Assembly: GCF_032197885.1 (NCBI RefSeq)
Contig: NZ_CP134159.1
Span: 1,674,001-1,738,000, forward strand
DNA: 64,000 nt
Direction of reading: 5' to 3'
DNA from: Levilactobacillus namurensis
GTDB taxonomy: Bacteria; Bacillota; Bacilli; Lactobacillales; Lactobacillaceae
Below the pieces are notes generated by a model that searched no databases, was not told the DNA's origin, and saw nothing but the letters and a program-made list of their open reading frames with translations. This document shows, piece by piece, positions 37,748 to 45,470 of the stretch. Position 1 is the stretch's first letter. Every line of letters begins with the position of its first letter. The translations under genes were made by a program, and so were the position numbers.

Positions 37748-38452
37748 TCATTGTGGGGCCATTTCACGTAGCGCCTTCAGGTCCAAAATGGTCAATTGAC
37801 GCCGGCCAATCGTGGCTACGGCCCCCGCCGTCACCAGCTGCTTCAGCTTCCGACTTAACGACTCCGGCGTCATCCCCAGGTACGCGGCCAAGTCCTGCTT
37901 ACTCATCGGCAGCGTCAAGGTCCCCACCTTCTGGTGACTAAGTTCTAGCAGATAGCCCGCTAAACGGGGTAACGCATCGGGAATCGCCAGTAACGTGGCC
38001 TGCCGCTGGGCGACCCGTAACCGAACGGCCAACGCCCCTAACAACGACAGCGCCAGTGGTGGAACCCGGTCCAGTAGTTCGGTCAACGACGTCCGCGAGA
38101 TGGTACACAGCTCAGTCGTCTTAGTCGCCTCGGCGTAGTCCTGGTGAATTTCATCAGTAAATAAGGCAATCTCTCCAATGAAGTCGCCGGGATTCAAGAC
38201 CCGCAAGACCCGTTCCTTACCGTCCTCACCTAAGTGGTATAGCCGCACCTGACCCACGTTCACGATGTACAGGGTCTGTGACACCTCTTCCGGCCGGTAG
38301 ATGGTCTCCCCCTTCTGCGCGTGGATGGGACGGGTGACCTTGGCAATCGATGTTCGCTGTTCCTGATTCAATTCCTGAAAAATCGGCACCTGAGACACAC
38401 ACTCCAACTCACGAGTCAGCGTATGGTGGTGCGCTGTAATGACCTCTCCCAT
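37748..38452 (-). CDS. Crp/Fnr family transcriptional regulator (FLP-like)
   Basis: 234 residues. The cyclic-nucleotide-binding fold spans about 25-140 (GETIYRPEEVSQTLYIVNVGQVRLYHLGEDGKERVLRVLNPGDFIGEIALF), and a Crp-type helix-turn-helix is near 185-225 (MSKQDLAAYLGMTPESLSRKLKQL). Only two cysteines occur, Cys18 and Cys116, 98 residues apart. Lactobacillus casei FLP uses a similarly spaced Cys pair (5 and 102) as a reversible disulfide redox switch, so a redox role is plausible. There is no Fnr iron-sulfur cysteine cluster. It is divergent from pepD. Confidence 0.88.
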   Translation of the reverse strand: MGEVITAHHHTLTRELECVSQVPIFQELNQEQRTSIAKVTRPIHAQKGETIYRPEEVSQTLYIVNVGQVRLYHLGEDGKERVLRVLNPGDFIGEIALFTDEIHQDYAEATKTTELCTISRTSLTELLDRVPPLALSLLGALAVRLRVAQRQATLLAIPDALPRLAGYLLELSHQKVGTLTLPMSKQDLAAYLGMTPESLSRKLKQLVTAGAVATIGRRQLTILDLKALREMAPQ

Positions 38453-38596
38453 GAAGATTCCTTCTTTCTATGCAACCCATTGTACACCACGATTGTCGAA
38501 ATTACCCCCGTGGGTATTCGTGCTTTGACCACACAACCGTTATTGCCGTATAGACCTATTCTATCAAATTCTCACGTAACACTGGTAAAAGACGCT

Positions 38597-38624
38597 TTGC
38601 GACCCTGCAGGAGTGGTGTATATT
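38597..38624 (+). promoter_or_regulatory. pepD promoter
   Basis: TTGCGA (38597-38602), 16 bases, TATATT (38619-38624); the start codon is 38 bases on. Confidence 0.6.
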
Positions 38625-38661
38625 GAAGGTGATTATACATTCTAGTTAGGAGGAGATTTCT

Positions 38662-40068
38662 ATGACTCACCAGACTCACCAAGCTTGCACGTCTTTTTTG
38701 GCCGGTAAACTCGCTACGTTAGACGGTAGCACGCTCATCGCACGGAACGAAGACAACGGAGTCGCTATTTGGCCGAAACGAGCCGTGATCCATCCCGCGG
38801 ACGAACCCCGGGAAAATCCCTTTGTCTCTAAGGGCAATCAGTTCACCACGCCGCTGCCCGACCACGCGGTCCAGTACTCCGCCGTACCCGATAACGACCC
38901 CAGCGCCGGCGACTATGGTGAAAGTGGCATCAACGCCCATAACGTCGCCATGAGTGCGACCGAAAGCGCCTATACCAATAGCCGGGTCCTGGGGGTCGAC
39001 CCCCTCTTAGACCACGGACTGGCCGAAGACGCCATGTTGACCGTGGTGCTCCCCTACGTAGATTCCGCACAGGCGGGCATCCAACGCCTAGGTCACTTGG
39101 TCAGCACCCTGGGGGCCGCCGAAACCAACGGCGTGCTGTTCAGCGATCCCGATGAGGTCTGGTACATGGAAGTCGTGAGTGGCCACCACTGGGTCGCCCA
39201 ACGCATCCCCGACGACGCCTACGCCGTAGTTGCCAACCAACTGGCCATCGAAGACGTTGACTTCGATAGCCCCGATTTCCTGACCTCCCCGGGTATTCGC
39301 CAATTCGTCCAAGCCAACCGACTCAACCCAGACGGCGGGCGCTTTAACTCCCGGCACATCTTCGGCACCCACTCGATTCAAGACGCCCATTATAATACCC
39401 CCCGGGTCTGGTACGGCCATCAGTTGCTAACACCGAGCGCTTATGAGAACCCAACCAGTATGGAATTGCCCTTCATCCAACACGCGGAGCACAAGATCGG
39501 ACTCGACGACGTGGCCGCTATTCTGGGGTCGCACTATCAAGAGACCCCTTATGATCCGTTAGGTGGCGGGACCTCAGCCGAAAAGACCCAATTCCGAGCC
39601 ATTGGCCTCGCCCGGACCGAAAGCAGCCACATTCTGCAGCTCCGGCGCAACGTGGCACCGCAACGCGCGGGAATCATCTGGCAAGCCTTCGGTAACCCTG
39701 CTTTCAACCCCTACGTCCCCTTCTTTGCCACGGGGGACCAACTCAGTGACGCCTACAGCGAGGCCAACGGGGACTACAGTGCCACCAACCCTTACTGGCA
39801 GGCCAAGTTATTGGAAGTTTTGAGTGAAGACCACTTTCACGCTAACCGGGCTTTGATCGATAGCTTTATCAAGGCCACCCAGAGCCAAGCGATTCAACGG
39901 GTTACCGCCGGTGACGCTTTACCGGAACCTTCTGCTCACGCCCTAGGAGCCTTCAACGCGGAAACGGCGGCTCAATTCACGGCTACCACTCAACAGCAGA
40001 TTGGAAAGCTGGTTCAGGCCAACGCCGAGCTCTCCGCCCTTTCGTTTAAGATGGATGCAAATTTGTAA
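38662..40068 (+). CDS. pepD: C69 family dipeptidase
   Basis: 468 residues, the normal size for PepD. The N-terminal ACTSFLAGKLATLDGSTLIARNEDNG is the Ntn-hydrolase signature with the nucleophile Cys9 exposed after processing. It hydrolyses dipeptides with broad specificity in the cytoplasm. The internal blocks YGESGINAHNVAMSATESAY and ETNGVLFSDPDEVWYMEV are family typical. The start has AGGAGGAG upstream and a good promoter. It is monocistronic. Confidence 0.93.
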   Translation: MTHQTHQACTSFLAGKLATLDGSTLIARNEDNGVAIWPKRAVIHPADEPRENPFVSKGNQFTTPLPDHAVQYSAVPDNDPSAGDYGESGINAHNVAMSATESAYTNSRVLGVDPLLDHGLAEDAMLTVVLPYVDSAQAGIQRLGHLVSTLGAAETNGVLFSDPDEVWYMEVVSGHHWVAQRIPDDAYAVVANQLAIEDVDFDSPDFLTSPGIRQFVQANRLNPDGGRFNSRHIFGTHSIQDAHYNTPRVWYGHQLLTPSAYENPTSMELPFIQHAEHKIGLDDVAAILGSHYQETPYDPLGGGTSAEKTQFRAIGLARTESSHILQLRRNVAPQRAGIIWQAFGNPAFNPYVPFFATGDQLSDAYSEANGDYSATNPYWQAKLLEVLSEDHFHANRALIDSFIKATQSQAIQRVTAGDALPEPSAHALGAFNAETAAQFTATTQQQIGKLVQANAELSALSFKMDANL

Positions 40069-40142
40069 GGTGATACCGTTTTCACCGACCCGCTTCTGCG
40101 GTATACTAAGGGTAGCAGCTAGCCCCGAAAGGAATGATTGTG

Positions 40143-40382
40143 ATGGATGAAGTTGTTTTATTTAATCCTGGTGATTCAATTGGTAACTTTCACGACTATC
40201 ATGAAGCCGTTCAAACGGCGCAGATCTACCAAGAACGGCACAGTCAAGATGGTCATGTGTTAGTCGTCAAGAGTGACAAAGGGGAGCCCTCCTTCGATAT
40301 CTTCTTAGCGGAGCAACAGCTCGATAACGGGCAGTCTAAGTTCAAACCCGCTAAGCCTTACACGATTTCGAAAAAACTCTGA
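40143..40382 (+). CDS. Conserved small protein of unknown function
   Basis: About 79 residues, starting at ATG 40143 (or GTG 40140, which is a slightly better distance from AAAGGA). It is acidic to neutral, with no membrane segment or known motif; the sequence VLFNPGDSIGNFHDYHEAVQTAQIYQERH is probably a compact alpha/beta fold. It has a ribosome binding site and a perfect terminator, so it is a real gene. I do not recognise it. Confidence 0.65.
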   Translation: MDEVVLFNPGDSIGNFHDYHEAVQTAQIYQERHSQDGHVLVVKSDKGEPSFDIFLAEQQLDNGQSKFKPAKPYTISKKL

Positions 40383-40390
40383 CGATGCTC

Positions 40391-40428
40391 AATAGGCGTT
40401 GCGGTCATGACCGCAACGCCTATTTTTT
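40391..40428 (+). terminator. Terminator of the small 40.1 kb gene
   Basis: AATAGGCGTTGCGGTCA pairs perfectly with TGACCGCAACGCCTATT and is followed by six T. Confidence 0.9.
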
Positions 40429-40474
40429 GCCATAAAAAAACGCCCATCACTGGACGTTTACCGATGCTAACTGA

Positions 40475-40558
40475 TGCCCCGAGCAGGATTCGAACCTGTA
40501 CTTGGTCACCCAAACAGCGACCTGAACGCTGCGCGTCTGCCAGTTCCGCCATCGGGGC
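40475..40558 (-). tRNA. tRNA-Leu (anticodon CAG)
   Basis: 84 nucleotides. The acceptor GCCCCGA/TCGGGGC, the anticodon stem CAGCG/CGCTG with loop TTCAGGT (anticodon CAG, codon CUG), a long variable arm and a GGTTCGAATCC T arm are all present. CCA is not encoded. Confidence 0.93.
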
Positions 40559-40610
40559 ATTTCTTAACAACAAATAATATCTTACACTATCCCGTTAAAA
40601 AAGGGAACCC

Positions 40611-40904
40611 TTATTTCGAATTTTTTTGTTCCGGAAACTTAATCGCCGTTCCGTAACCGTGGACCACCAGAAACTTCGGTGCCACGTTCATCTGCACAAC
40701 TTCCGTGTTGAACCGGACCTCGATCAAGCCATCAGCACCGGCAGTCTGCGCCTGCTGCATCAGTTGTTGCTTAACCTCGTCGAATAAGGCGTCAAACCGT
40801 TCAAACTCATCGGGCTTTTCCGAGCGTAACATGTCATGGGCCGTCGCCGTCAAGATTCCCTGAATCGCGTGTGAGCGGTTCAGCCCACCAGTCGTCATAA
40901 ACAT
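40611..40904 (-). CDS. YbjQ-like heavy-metal-binding domain family protein (copy 1)
   Basis: 97 residues. The C-terminal AGADGLIEVRFNTEVVQM and HGYGTAIKFPE match the end of YbjQ proteins, which form small pentameric barrels of unknown job; the metal-binding label is from annotation tradition. It is shorter than the second copy at 56.4 kb, with which it shares the [VA].GYGTA.KF ending. The ribosome binding site GGGGGAAT is well placed. Confidence 0.65.
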   Translation of the reverse strand: MFMTTGGLNRSHAIQGILTATAHDMLRSEKPDEFERFDALFDEVKQQLMQQAQTAGADGLIEVRFNTEVVQMNVAPKFLVVHGYGTAIKFPEQKNSK

Positions 40905-40946
40905 TGGTCAATTCCCCCATTTAACGTCCTTTTTCTCTATACTGAA

Positions 40947-41465
40947 CTACCGCTTCGGGCTTGTCAATCGCCAGTGACTGTACCGGGCCACTAACGCACA
41001 GGCACAGGCGCCCAGGACTACCCCCGTCCAGTTCGTCAAGACGTCGTTGATGTCGACCCACCGGCCCAGCGCCACGAGCGCGTTGCCGATGGCCTGCCCT
41101 CCTTCTAAGGTCAGTCCCGTAAGTAACCCCACGCCGATCACTTGCGACCAGCGCAAGTGAGGCCAGTTCCACTTCAGTAAGACCCCTTGAGGGAAGGTCA
41201 TCACCACGTTCAACCAAAAGGACGTATCAATACTGGCAGGCTCTAGGGGAATCAAGACCCAGACGCCACCGCCCCATTGACTGGTGGTAATCTTCCCGAG
41301 ACTCTCACTCCCAAAGGAAAAGGCCACTGGGGTCCAGGTCAGCGCACTGAGGCCCCAGCACCCTAGCCACCACAGGACCCTTCGCCAGTTACGAGCTCGC
41401 CAATTTTTCACCACTAAGACTAGCCACCCGCAACTAACCAGCATAAATGGGACCCATCTTATCAT
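40947..41465 (-). CDS. VanZ-like family membrane protein
   Basis: 172 residues with about five hydrophobic helices. The VanZ signature is near the end: TLEGGQAIGNALVALGRWVDINDVLTNWTGVVLG. VanZ-like proteins can lower teicoplanin susceptibility in enterococci; most members have no known function. The start is supported by GAGAGGGT. It lies next to a YbjQ gene on the same strand. Confidence 0.85.
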   Translation of the reverse strand: MIRWVPFMLVSCGWLVLVVKNWRARNWRRVLWWLGCWGLSALTWTPVAFSFGSESLGKITTSQWGGGVWVLIPLEPASIDTSFWLNVVMTFPQGVLLKWNWPHLRWSQVIGVGLLTGLTLEGGQAIGNALVALGRWVDINDVLTNWTGVVLGACACALVARYSHWRLTSPKR

Positions 41466-41886
41466 TCTCTCACACCCTCTCAGTAGCCCCCAGTATACCG
41501 CAGGAGTCTGGTCGAAAAAAGATGTTGTCTCCCCAACGACGCCTCACCGCCCCAACGTTTTCGTCCAGCCCGTCACTAGTCAGCCCCATTATCAGGAGCA
41601 TGAGCAATCTAGCGTTTGACCGGTTAGGGGATATTTGCGTTTAAGGTATGAACTACCGGAATGAGCAGTTTCTACTTCTTCTGCAGCCTCTCTAGGATCA
41701 TCCTGTGGGAATTTTTCCTGTCATTCAGCCTCGACTTCACAGGCATCAATCGGTATCGCTCACAAAAATAAGTTAAATCATCAATAATTAGTCGACTTAT
41801 CGTTCGCCCTAGTTTATAATCAGGATGATGTTACGGAATCTAAAAAATGTGAGTCTTCATTTTTCACAAGCCGTGATTACTTTTCC
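41466..41886. other. Gene-free stretch before ohrR
   Basis: About 420 bases without a supported gene. It contains a minus-strand TATACT (near 41496) likely for the VanZ gene and an isolated plus-strand TATAAT (41814-41819) with no good -35 or product. Nothing else is recognised. Confidence 0.5.
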
Positions 41887-41916
41887 TTGCTAATGGCAAT
41901 TAAATTGTATACAATA
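41887..41916 (+). promoter_or_regulatory. ohrR promoter with OhrR operator
   Basis: TTGCTA (41887-41892), 17 bases, TACAAT (41910-41915). The spacer holds CAATTAAATTGTA (41897-41909), matching the Bacillus OhrR site TACAATT-AATTGTA, followed by a second overlapping palindrome ATTGTATACAAT (41905-41916). Autorepression is likely. Confidence 0.75.
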
Positions 41917-41949
41917 CTATTGAAATCGAAATAAAAGGAGGCCTTGGAC

Positions 41950-42423
41950 ATGGCTAAAGTCCCACCAGTACTCTTGGATGAACAACTGTGTTTTTCCATC
42001 TACTCTGCCAGTAAAAAATTTAATCACTTCTATCAAAGTGCCTTGGCACCCTTTGGACTGACCTATCCTCAATACATCGCGCTACTAGCACTCTGGGAAG
42101 ACGCCCCGCTGACGGTCCACCAATTAGGTGACCGCCTGGAACTCGATAGCGGTACGTTAACGCCCCTGCTGAAGCGACTTGAAAAACAGGGTTGGGTCAC
42201 GCGGGTTCGAAGTCGTACCGACGAACGACAAGTCCTGATTCACCTGACGTCCATGGCAACGGCTAAGCGCGACGAAGTCTACCAACGCATCGGCCAATGC
42301 CAGACCATGTTGGGCATGTCCGACCACGAGATTCAAACCCTGATGACGGATCTCATCACGGTCAAGAACCAGCTCGACCACGTGAGTGACAATCAACTGA
42401 TCGACAAACAAACGACACACTAA
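41950..42423 (+). CDS. ohrR: OhrR-type MarR family regulator (organic peroxide sensing)
   Basis: 157 residues. The N-terminus LLDEQLCFSIYSASKKFNHFYQ places the single peroxide-sensing cysteine exactly as in OhrR (Cys15 in Bacillus). The winged helix includes LTVHQLGDRLELDSGTLTPLLKRLEKQGWVTRVRSRTDERQV, the MarR/OhrR recognition region. ATG 41950 follows GGAGG by 8 bases; the TTG at 41944 is rejected. It binds its own promoter by inference. The usual partner ohrA is not next to it here. Confidence 0.9.
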   Translation: MAKVPPVLLDEQLCFSIYSASKKFNHFYQSALAPFGLTYPQYIALLALWEDAPLTVHQLGDRLELDSGTLTPLLKRLEKQGWVTRVRSRTDERQVLIHLTSMATAKRDEVYQRIGQCQTMLGMSDHEIQTLMTDLITVKNQLDHVSDNQLIDKQTTH

Positions 42424-42468
42424 ATGCTAGCCTGACCCATCGACGGATGAGTTTGGCTAGCATTTTTA
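42423..42468 (+). terminator. Terminator of ohrR
   Basis: ATGCTAGCC and GGCTAGCAT arms followed by TTTTT. Confidence 0.8.
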
Positions 42469-42504
42469 ATCCTGGTACACCTTCTAAGATTAGCTCTGTA
42501 AAGC

Positions 42505-42575
42505 CAAACAGTTGCAGTCGTCATCCGCCTTACTGGACGGCCAGACCAGGCTGGAACGCCGTGTAACCATAGTGT
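42505..42575 (-). repeat. Dispersed short repeat, copy 2 (inverted)
   Basis: TCATCCGCCTTAC at 42521-42533 is the exact complement of the 13-base core at 42986-42998. Read on the minus strand, flanking CCAGCC, CTGGCCGTC and GCAACTGTTTGG match parts of copies 3 and 1. Confidence 0.6.
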
Positions 42576-42674
42576 TCACCATTAGGCCACGGTTATCCAG
42601 GCATATTATTGACGACTATTATCAATGAAAAACCCCATCCTAAACAGGATAAGGTCACAGTGGTCGTTTGTGTG

Positions 42675-42761
42675 AATCAGACCGTCAAGCGTTTGTAATC
42701 ATGGTACAAACCAACCAAGCATCTGATGATGGATACACTTGATTCGAGCCCCGGTCTGATT
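42675..42761. repeat. Structured inverted-repeat element 1 (multi-branched)
   Basis: The outer stem AATCAGACCG (42675-42684) pairs with CGGTCTGATT (42752-42761); next TCAAG/CTTGA (42685-42689, 42738-42742); inside are GTTTGTA/TACAAAC (42691-42697, 42705-42711) and CATC/GATG (42720-42731). It forms a folded multi-arm structure of 87 bases. Coding strand and function are unknown. Confidence 0.6.
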
Positions 42762-42847
42762 ATTTGGTTTTAACAGTCCCCCATGTTGATATTTCCAATT
42801 TCGGACGTCAGGAAACACCGTTTTTGATACGCTCAATTTAGCCGTGA

Positions 42848-42984
42848 GGTTGGGTCTGAAGAGGCTCAGTGGTGTCGTTTGGGTTAGTCAGCGTTCTGAG
42901 CTGGCTTACCCAAACGACAATCTTGAAGACCGCTCTTTGGCTTCAAGTTGTGCCCACCACGCTCCAGCCTCTTCAGGCCCAACC
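42848..42984. repeat. Structured inverted-repeat element 2 (multi-branched)
   Basis: A 19-base stem (42848-42866 with 42966-42984; 18 pairs plus one G-T) encloses GTGGTG/CACCAC (42869-42874, 42955-42960), a hairpin with TCGTTTGGGT/ACCCAAACGA (42875-42884, 42908-42917), and CTTGAAG/CTTCAAG (42922-42928, 42941-42947). The overall form is a closed multi-branch loop of 137 bases. Confidence 0.65.
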
Positions 42985-42985
42985 G

Positions 42986-42998
42986 GTAAGGCGGATGA
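42986..42998 (+). repeat. Dispersed short repeat, copy 3 (core GTAAGGCGGATGA)
   Basis: It lies directly after element 2 and is the perfect inverse of copy 2 (42521-42533), so the two bound a 478-base island. Confidence 0.6.
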
Positions 42999-43084
42999 AG
43001 GCCACTACCCCTTGGCTAACCAAAACCCGGTAAGCATCAGTCACGACGGCCTTTTAGCGAATCCATCGATAAGCACCGGTACGC

Positions 43085-43762
43085 TTAGAGCGTTAAGACT
43101 AATAACCCCATCGCCAGCAGGTTATTGAAGCCGTGCAGGACGATGGTTGCCTGAATCTTACCCGTCCGTTGGTAGACGTAGGCGAACGTGCCCCCCATAA
43201 CTGCGTACAGGAGCCCGCTGACCCACGTGGTACTCAAGTGGACCAGTGAAAAGGCAATCGCGCTGCCCAGGATTGGCAACCAACGCCCCATGCCACTCAG
43301 GCACCCATCCATCAAAATGCCCCGGAAGGTGAACTCTTCTAGAAACGGTGACGCACAGATCGCCGTGGTGGCCATCAGGACCATGACCCAGGGGCTCTGC
43401 CCCATCAAGGTTGCGATGGCGCGGTTATTCGCCGTGGTGGTCTGGTGCGCTAAGGCCATGTTTAAGTAGTTCAAGCCTTCTTCGGCCACCAGCATCGCCA
43501 AGTAAGCCCCGACCATTAGCTTCCAATCCTGGCGGGTCAACCGCCGGTAATGGTAGGTCCGCCAGAGCTTGCGGTACCGCCAAGCGGCTAACCCAACGGC
43601 GATGCCGAAGCCCCCCAGGTAGATGACCGCCCAGACCAACCGATGACCTGTGGTGCCGTGACTGAGTTGTACCAAGGGCAATTGCACTAAGTTCGCTAAG
43701 ATAACCAACAAAATCACCCATAACCAGTTCCGCGCATTGGCGGGACGCTTTTCGTTTTGCAT
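43085..43762 (-). CDS. CPBP family intramembrane glutamic endopeptidase
   Basis: About 225 residues with six to eight hydrophobic helices. The CPBP (Abi) motifs are visible: AEEGLNYLNMALAH and EEFTFRGILMDG, with the paired glutamates, and LVHLSTTWVSGLLYAVMGGTFA with its histidine. Members include prenyl-end CAAX proteases and bacteriocin self-immunity proteins; no bacteriocin gene is nearby. ATG 43762 follows GAAGGGG at a longish distance. It ends next to the structured island. Confidence 0.88.
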   Translation of the reverse strand: MQNEKRPANARNWLWVILLVILANLVQLPLVQLSHGTTGHRLVWAVIYLGGFGIAVGLAAWRYRKLWRTYHYRRLTRQDWKLMVGAYLAMLVAEEGLNYLNMALAHQTTTANNRAIATLMGQSPWVMVLMATTAICASPFLEEFTFRGILMDGCLSGMGRWLPILGSAIAFSLVHLSTTWVSGLLYAVMGGTFAYVYQRTGKIQATIVLHGFNNLLAMGLLVLTL

Positions 43763-43823
43763 ACAAACAACGACCCCTTCTAAAAAATTTAGCAAAAAAA
43801 CTTTTCTTAATTATAGATTTTTT

Positions 43824-43829
43824 TATACT
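43824..43829 (+). promoter_or_regulatory. Candidate -10 of the small RNA
   Basis: TATACT on the plus strand with only a weak -35 (CTTTTC, 43801-43806) 17 bases upstream. Confidence 0.35.
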
Positions 43830-43835
43830 ATTGCG

Positions 43836-44017
43836 GTACCATGAGGTTGCGGGTAAGTTTGAACCAACTTTCAACTTAGCCGTGAGGATTCTGTCCTCAT
43901 TCAACAGACAGATTTCATTTTACTCCCCCAAAGTAGATGAAATTTCTACAACATAATCCCCCAATTATGTTGTAACCTTACTCTTTGGCCATTGCGATTT
44001 ATCGCGATGGCTTTTTT
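43836..44017 (+). ncRNA. Candidate small RNA with two CCCCCA-loop hairpins
   Basis: There is no open frame, but a series of stems: TGAGGA/TCCTCA (43883-43899); an about 13-base stem (43910-43947) with loop CCCCCAA (43925-43931); ACAACATAAT/ATTATGTTGT (43948-43973) with loop CCCCCA (43958-43963); and a strong terminator (43988-44017). C-rich loops in Firmicute small RNAs bind ribosome binding sites. The 5' end is estimated from a TATACT at 43824. The transcript itself is an inference. Confidence 0.55.
43988..44017 (+). terminator. Terminator with no upstream plus-strand gene
   Basis: GCCATTGCGAT pairs with ATCGCGATGGC around TT, then six T. The minus strand has no T run, so it serves a plus-strand transcript. 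Confidence 0.85.
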
Positions 44018-44237
44018 AATGCCCTGAATCATCATCTGACTCATCGAACGACGGGCGGGGCCAAAGCACCCAGTACAGAGCAAAGCTCAAGAGGGTCCCG
44101 ACCACGAGCCCCCCGAAGGCCACGAGCCACTTGGCCCAACCAACTAAGGCCCAGGCTAAGATGGCCCAGACGGTTCCCCCCACCACCACGGCGGGCAAAC
44201 TGACGATCAACAGGCCAGCGAGAATCTTCACGTACAC
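44016..44237 (-). CDS. Small membrane protein of unknown function
   Basis: 73 residues: two transmembrane helices (ILAGLLIVSLPAVVVGGTVWAI and LVAFGGLVVGTLLSFALYWVL) and an acidic C-terminal tail (FDESDDDSG). It starts with GTG at 44237 after AAGGGAG. No family is recognised. Its 3' end overlaps the end of the small RNA on the other strand. Confidence 0.6.
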   Translation of the reverse strand: MYVKILAGLLIVSLPAVVVGGTVWAILAWALVGWAKWLVAFGGLVVGTLLSFALYWVLWPRPSFDESDDDSGH

Positions 44238-44377
44238 CCAGCTCCCTTCTTGTAGGACTTTGTCTCAAATCTTACCATACCTGACGGAGAAATCCGGGTG
44301 AAAAGGTGAAATCTTTTCTGAAAACGATTACAATAAAGGTGGTTGGTATTATCAAATCTTTTGAAGGAGTGACATCT

Positions 44378-45337
44378 ATGGCAAGTGTTTTCGTAACGGC
44401 TGCAATTCCAGAATCAGCCCTGAATATCCTGCAAAAGGCCGGATTAGACGTCGACAGTTATACCGGCGACGCGTTAATCACCAAGGACGAATTACTTAAG
44501 CGTATCGTGGGCAAAGATTACTTAATTACCCCCCTTTCCACCCAGGTCGATCAAGACGTGATCGACGCCGACCCGCAGCTAAAGCTCATCGCCAACTATG
44601 GCGCCGGCTTCAACAACATTGACGTGGCTTACGCCCGGCAAAAGAACATCCCCGTCACCAATACGCCCAAGGTCTCCACGACCTCAACGGCGGAAGTCAC
44701 CACGGGCCTGATCATTACCCTGGCGCACCGGATGGTCGAAGGCGACAAGTTGATGCGTACCAAAGGCTTTGCCGGCTGGGCACCCCTGTTCTTCTTGGGC
44801 CACGAACTCGCTGGCAAGACCCTAGGAATCCTGGGGATGGGTCAGATTGGACAGGCCGTTGCCAAGCGGATGGCGGCCTTCGACATGCACATCATCTACA
44901 CCCAGCGGAAGCCATTGGATGCCGCCACAGAGGGTCAACTCAACGCAACTTACGTGACGCTGGATGAATTATTGGCGCAAAGCGATGTCCTGACGATCCA
45001 CGCACCGTTGACCGATGAGACTCACCACCTGTTAGGCGCCCCTGAATTCAAGAAGATGAAGGACTCCGCCTACCTGATCAACGCCGCTCGGGGACCAGTC
45101 ATCGACGAGGCCGCCCTCTTAGACGCACTGCACGCCCACCAATTAGCCGGCGCAGCCTTAGACGTTTACGAAGCCGAACCGCACGTGGACGATGGCTTCA
45201 AAGCTCTGGACAACGTCATCTTAACGCCGCACGTGGGGAACGCCACGGTCGAGGCCAGAGACGCAATGGCGGAGATCGTCGCTAAGAACGCCGTCAGAGT
45301 CGCTCAAGGCGAAGAACCGTTGCACGTGGTCAACTAA
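44378..45337 (+). CDS. D-isomer-specific 2-hydroxyacid dehydrogenase
   Basis: 319 residues. The Rossmann motif GILGMGQIGQAVAKR binds NAD(P); the catalytic Arg is in NAARGPVIDEAALL, the Glu in YEAEPHVDDGF, and the His in LTPHVGNATVEARD. It may reduce glyoxylate, hydroxypyruvate or branched 2-oxoacids; the exact substrate cannot be told. ATG 44378 follows GAAGGAG; the frame opens earlier. It is monocistronic with a good terminator. Confidence 0.9.
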   Translation: MASVFVTAAIPESALNILQKAGLDVDSYTGDALITKDELLKRIVGKDYLITPLSTQVDQDVIDADPQLKLIANYGAGFNNIDVAYARQKNIPVTNTPKVSTTSTAEVTTGLIITLAHRMVEGDKLMRTKGFAGWAPLFFLGHELAGKTLGILGMGQIGQAVAKRMAAFDMHIIYTQRKPLDAATEGQLNATYVTLDELLAQSDVLTIHAPLTDETHHLLGAPEFKKMKDSAYLINAARGPVIDEAALLDALHAHQLAGAALDVYEAEPHVDDGFKALDNVILTPHVGNATVEARDAMAEIVAKNAVRVAQGEEPLHVVN

Positions 45338-45368
45338 CCACCTGCGTTAAACTCACCAATGTATCCGC

Positions 45369-45416
45369 AAACAGCTTTTCGACTGGCCAGCAGGCCCTCG
45401 AAAAGCTGTTTTTTTG
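45369..45416 (+). terminator. Terminator of the dehydrogenase gene
   Basis: AACAGCTTTTCGA and TCGAAAAGCTGTT arms followed by seven T. Confidence 0.9.
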
Positions 45417-45470
45417 TTGCCCTCAGTTGGCGCGTAACCGGTCAGCACGCCCCTCGTCGGGCCTCGAAAA

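Larger units (their letters stand above)
42469..43084. other. 660-base gene-free island between ohrR and the CPBP gene
   Basis: It holds the two structured elements and two copies of the dispersed repeat. An open frame at 42844-43128 has no ribosome binding site and is low complexity, and is not accepted as a gene. Confidence 0.6.

Noticed and set aside
41284..41644. Plus-strand frames opposite the VanZ gene
   Set aside because: Antisense shadows without translation signals.
42844..43128. Open frame of 94 codons in the island
   Set aside because: No ribosome binding site; composition and sequence follow the folded repeats.
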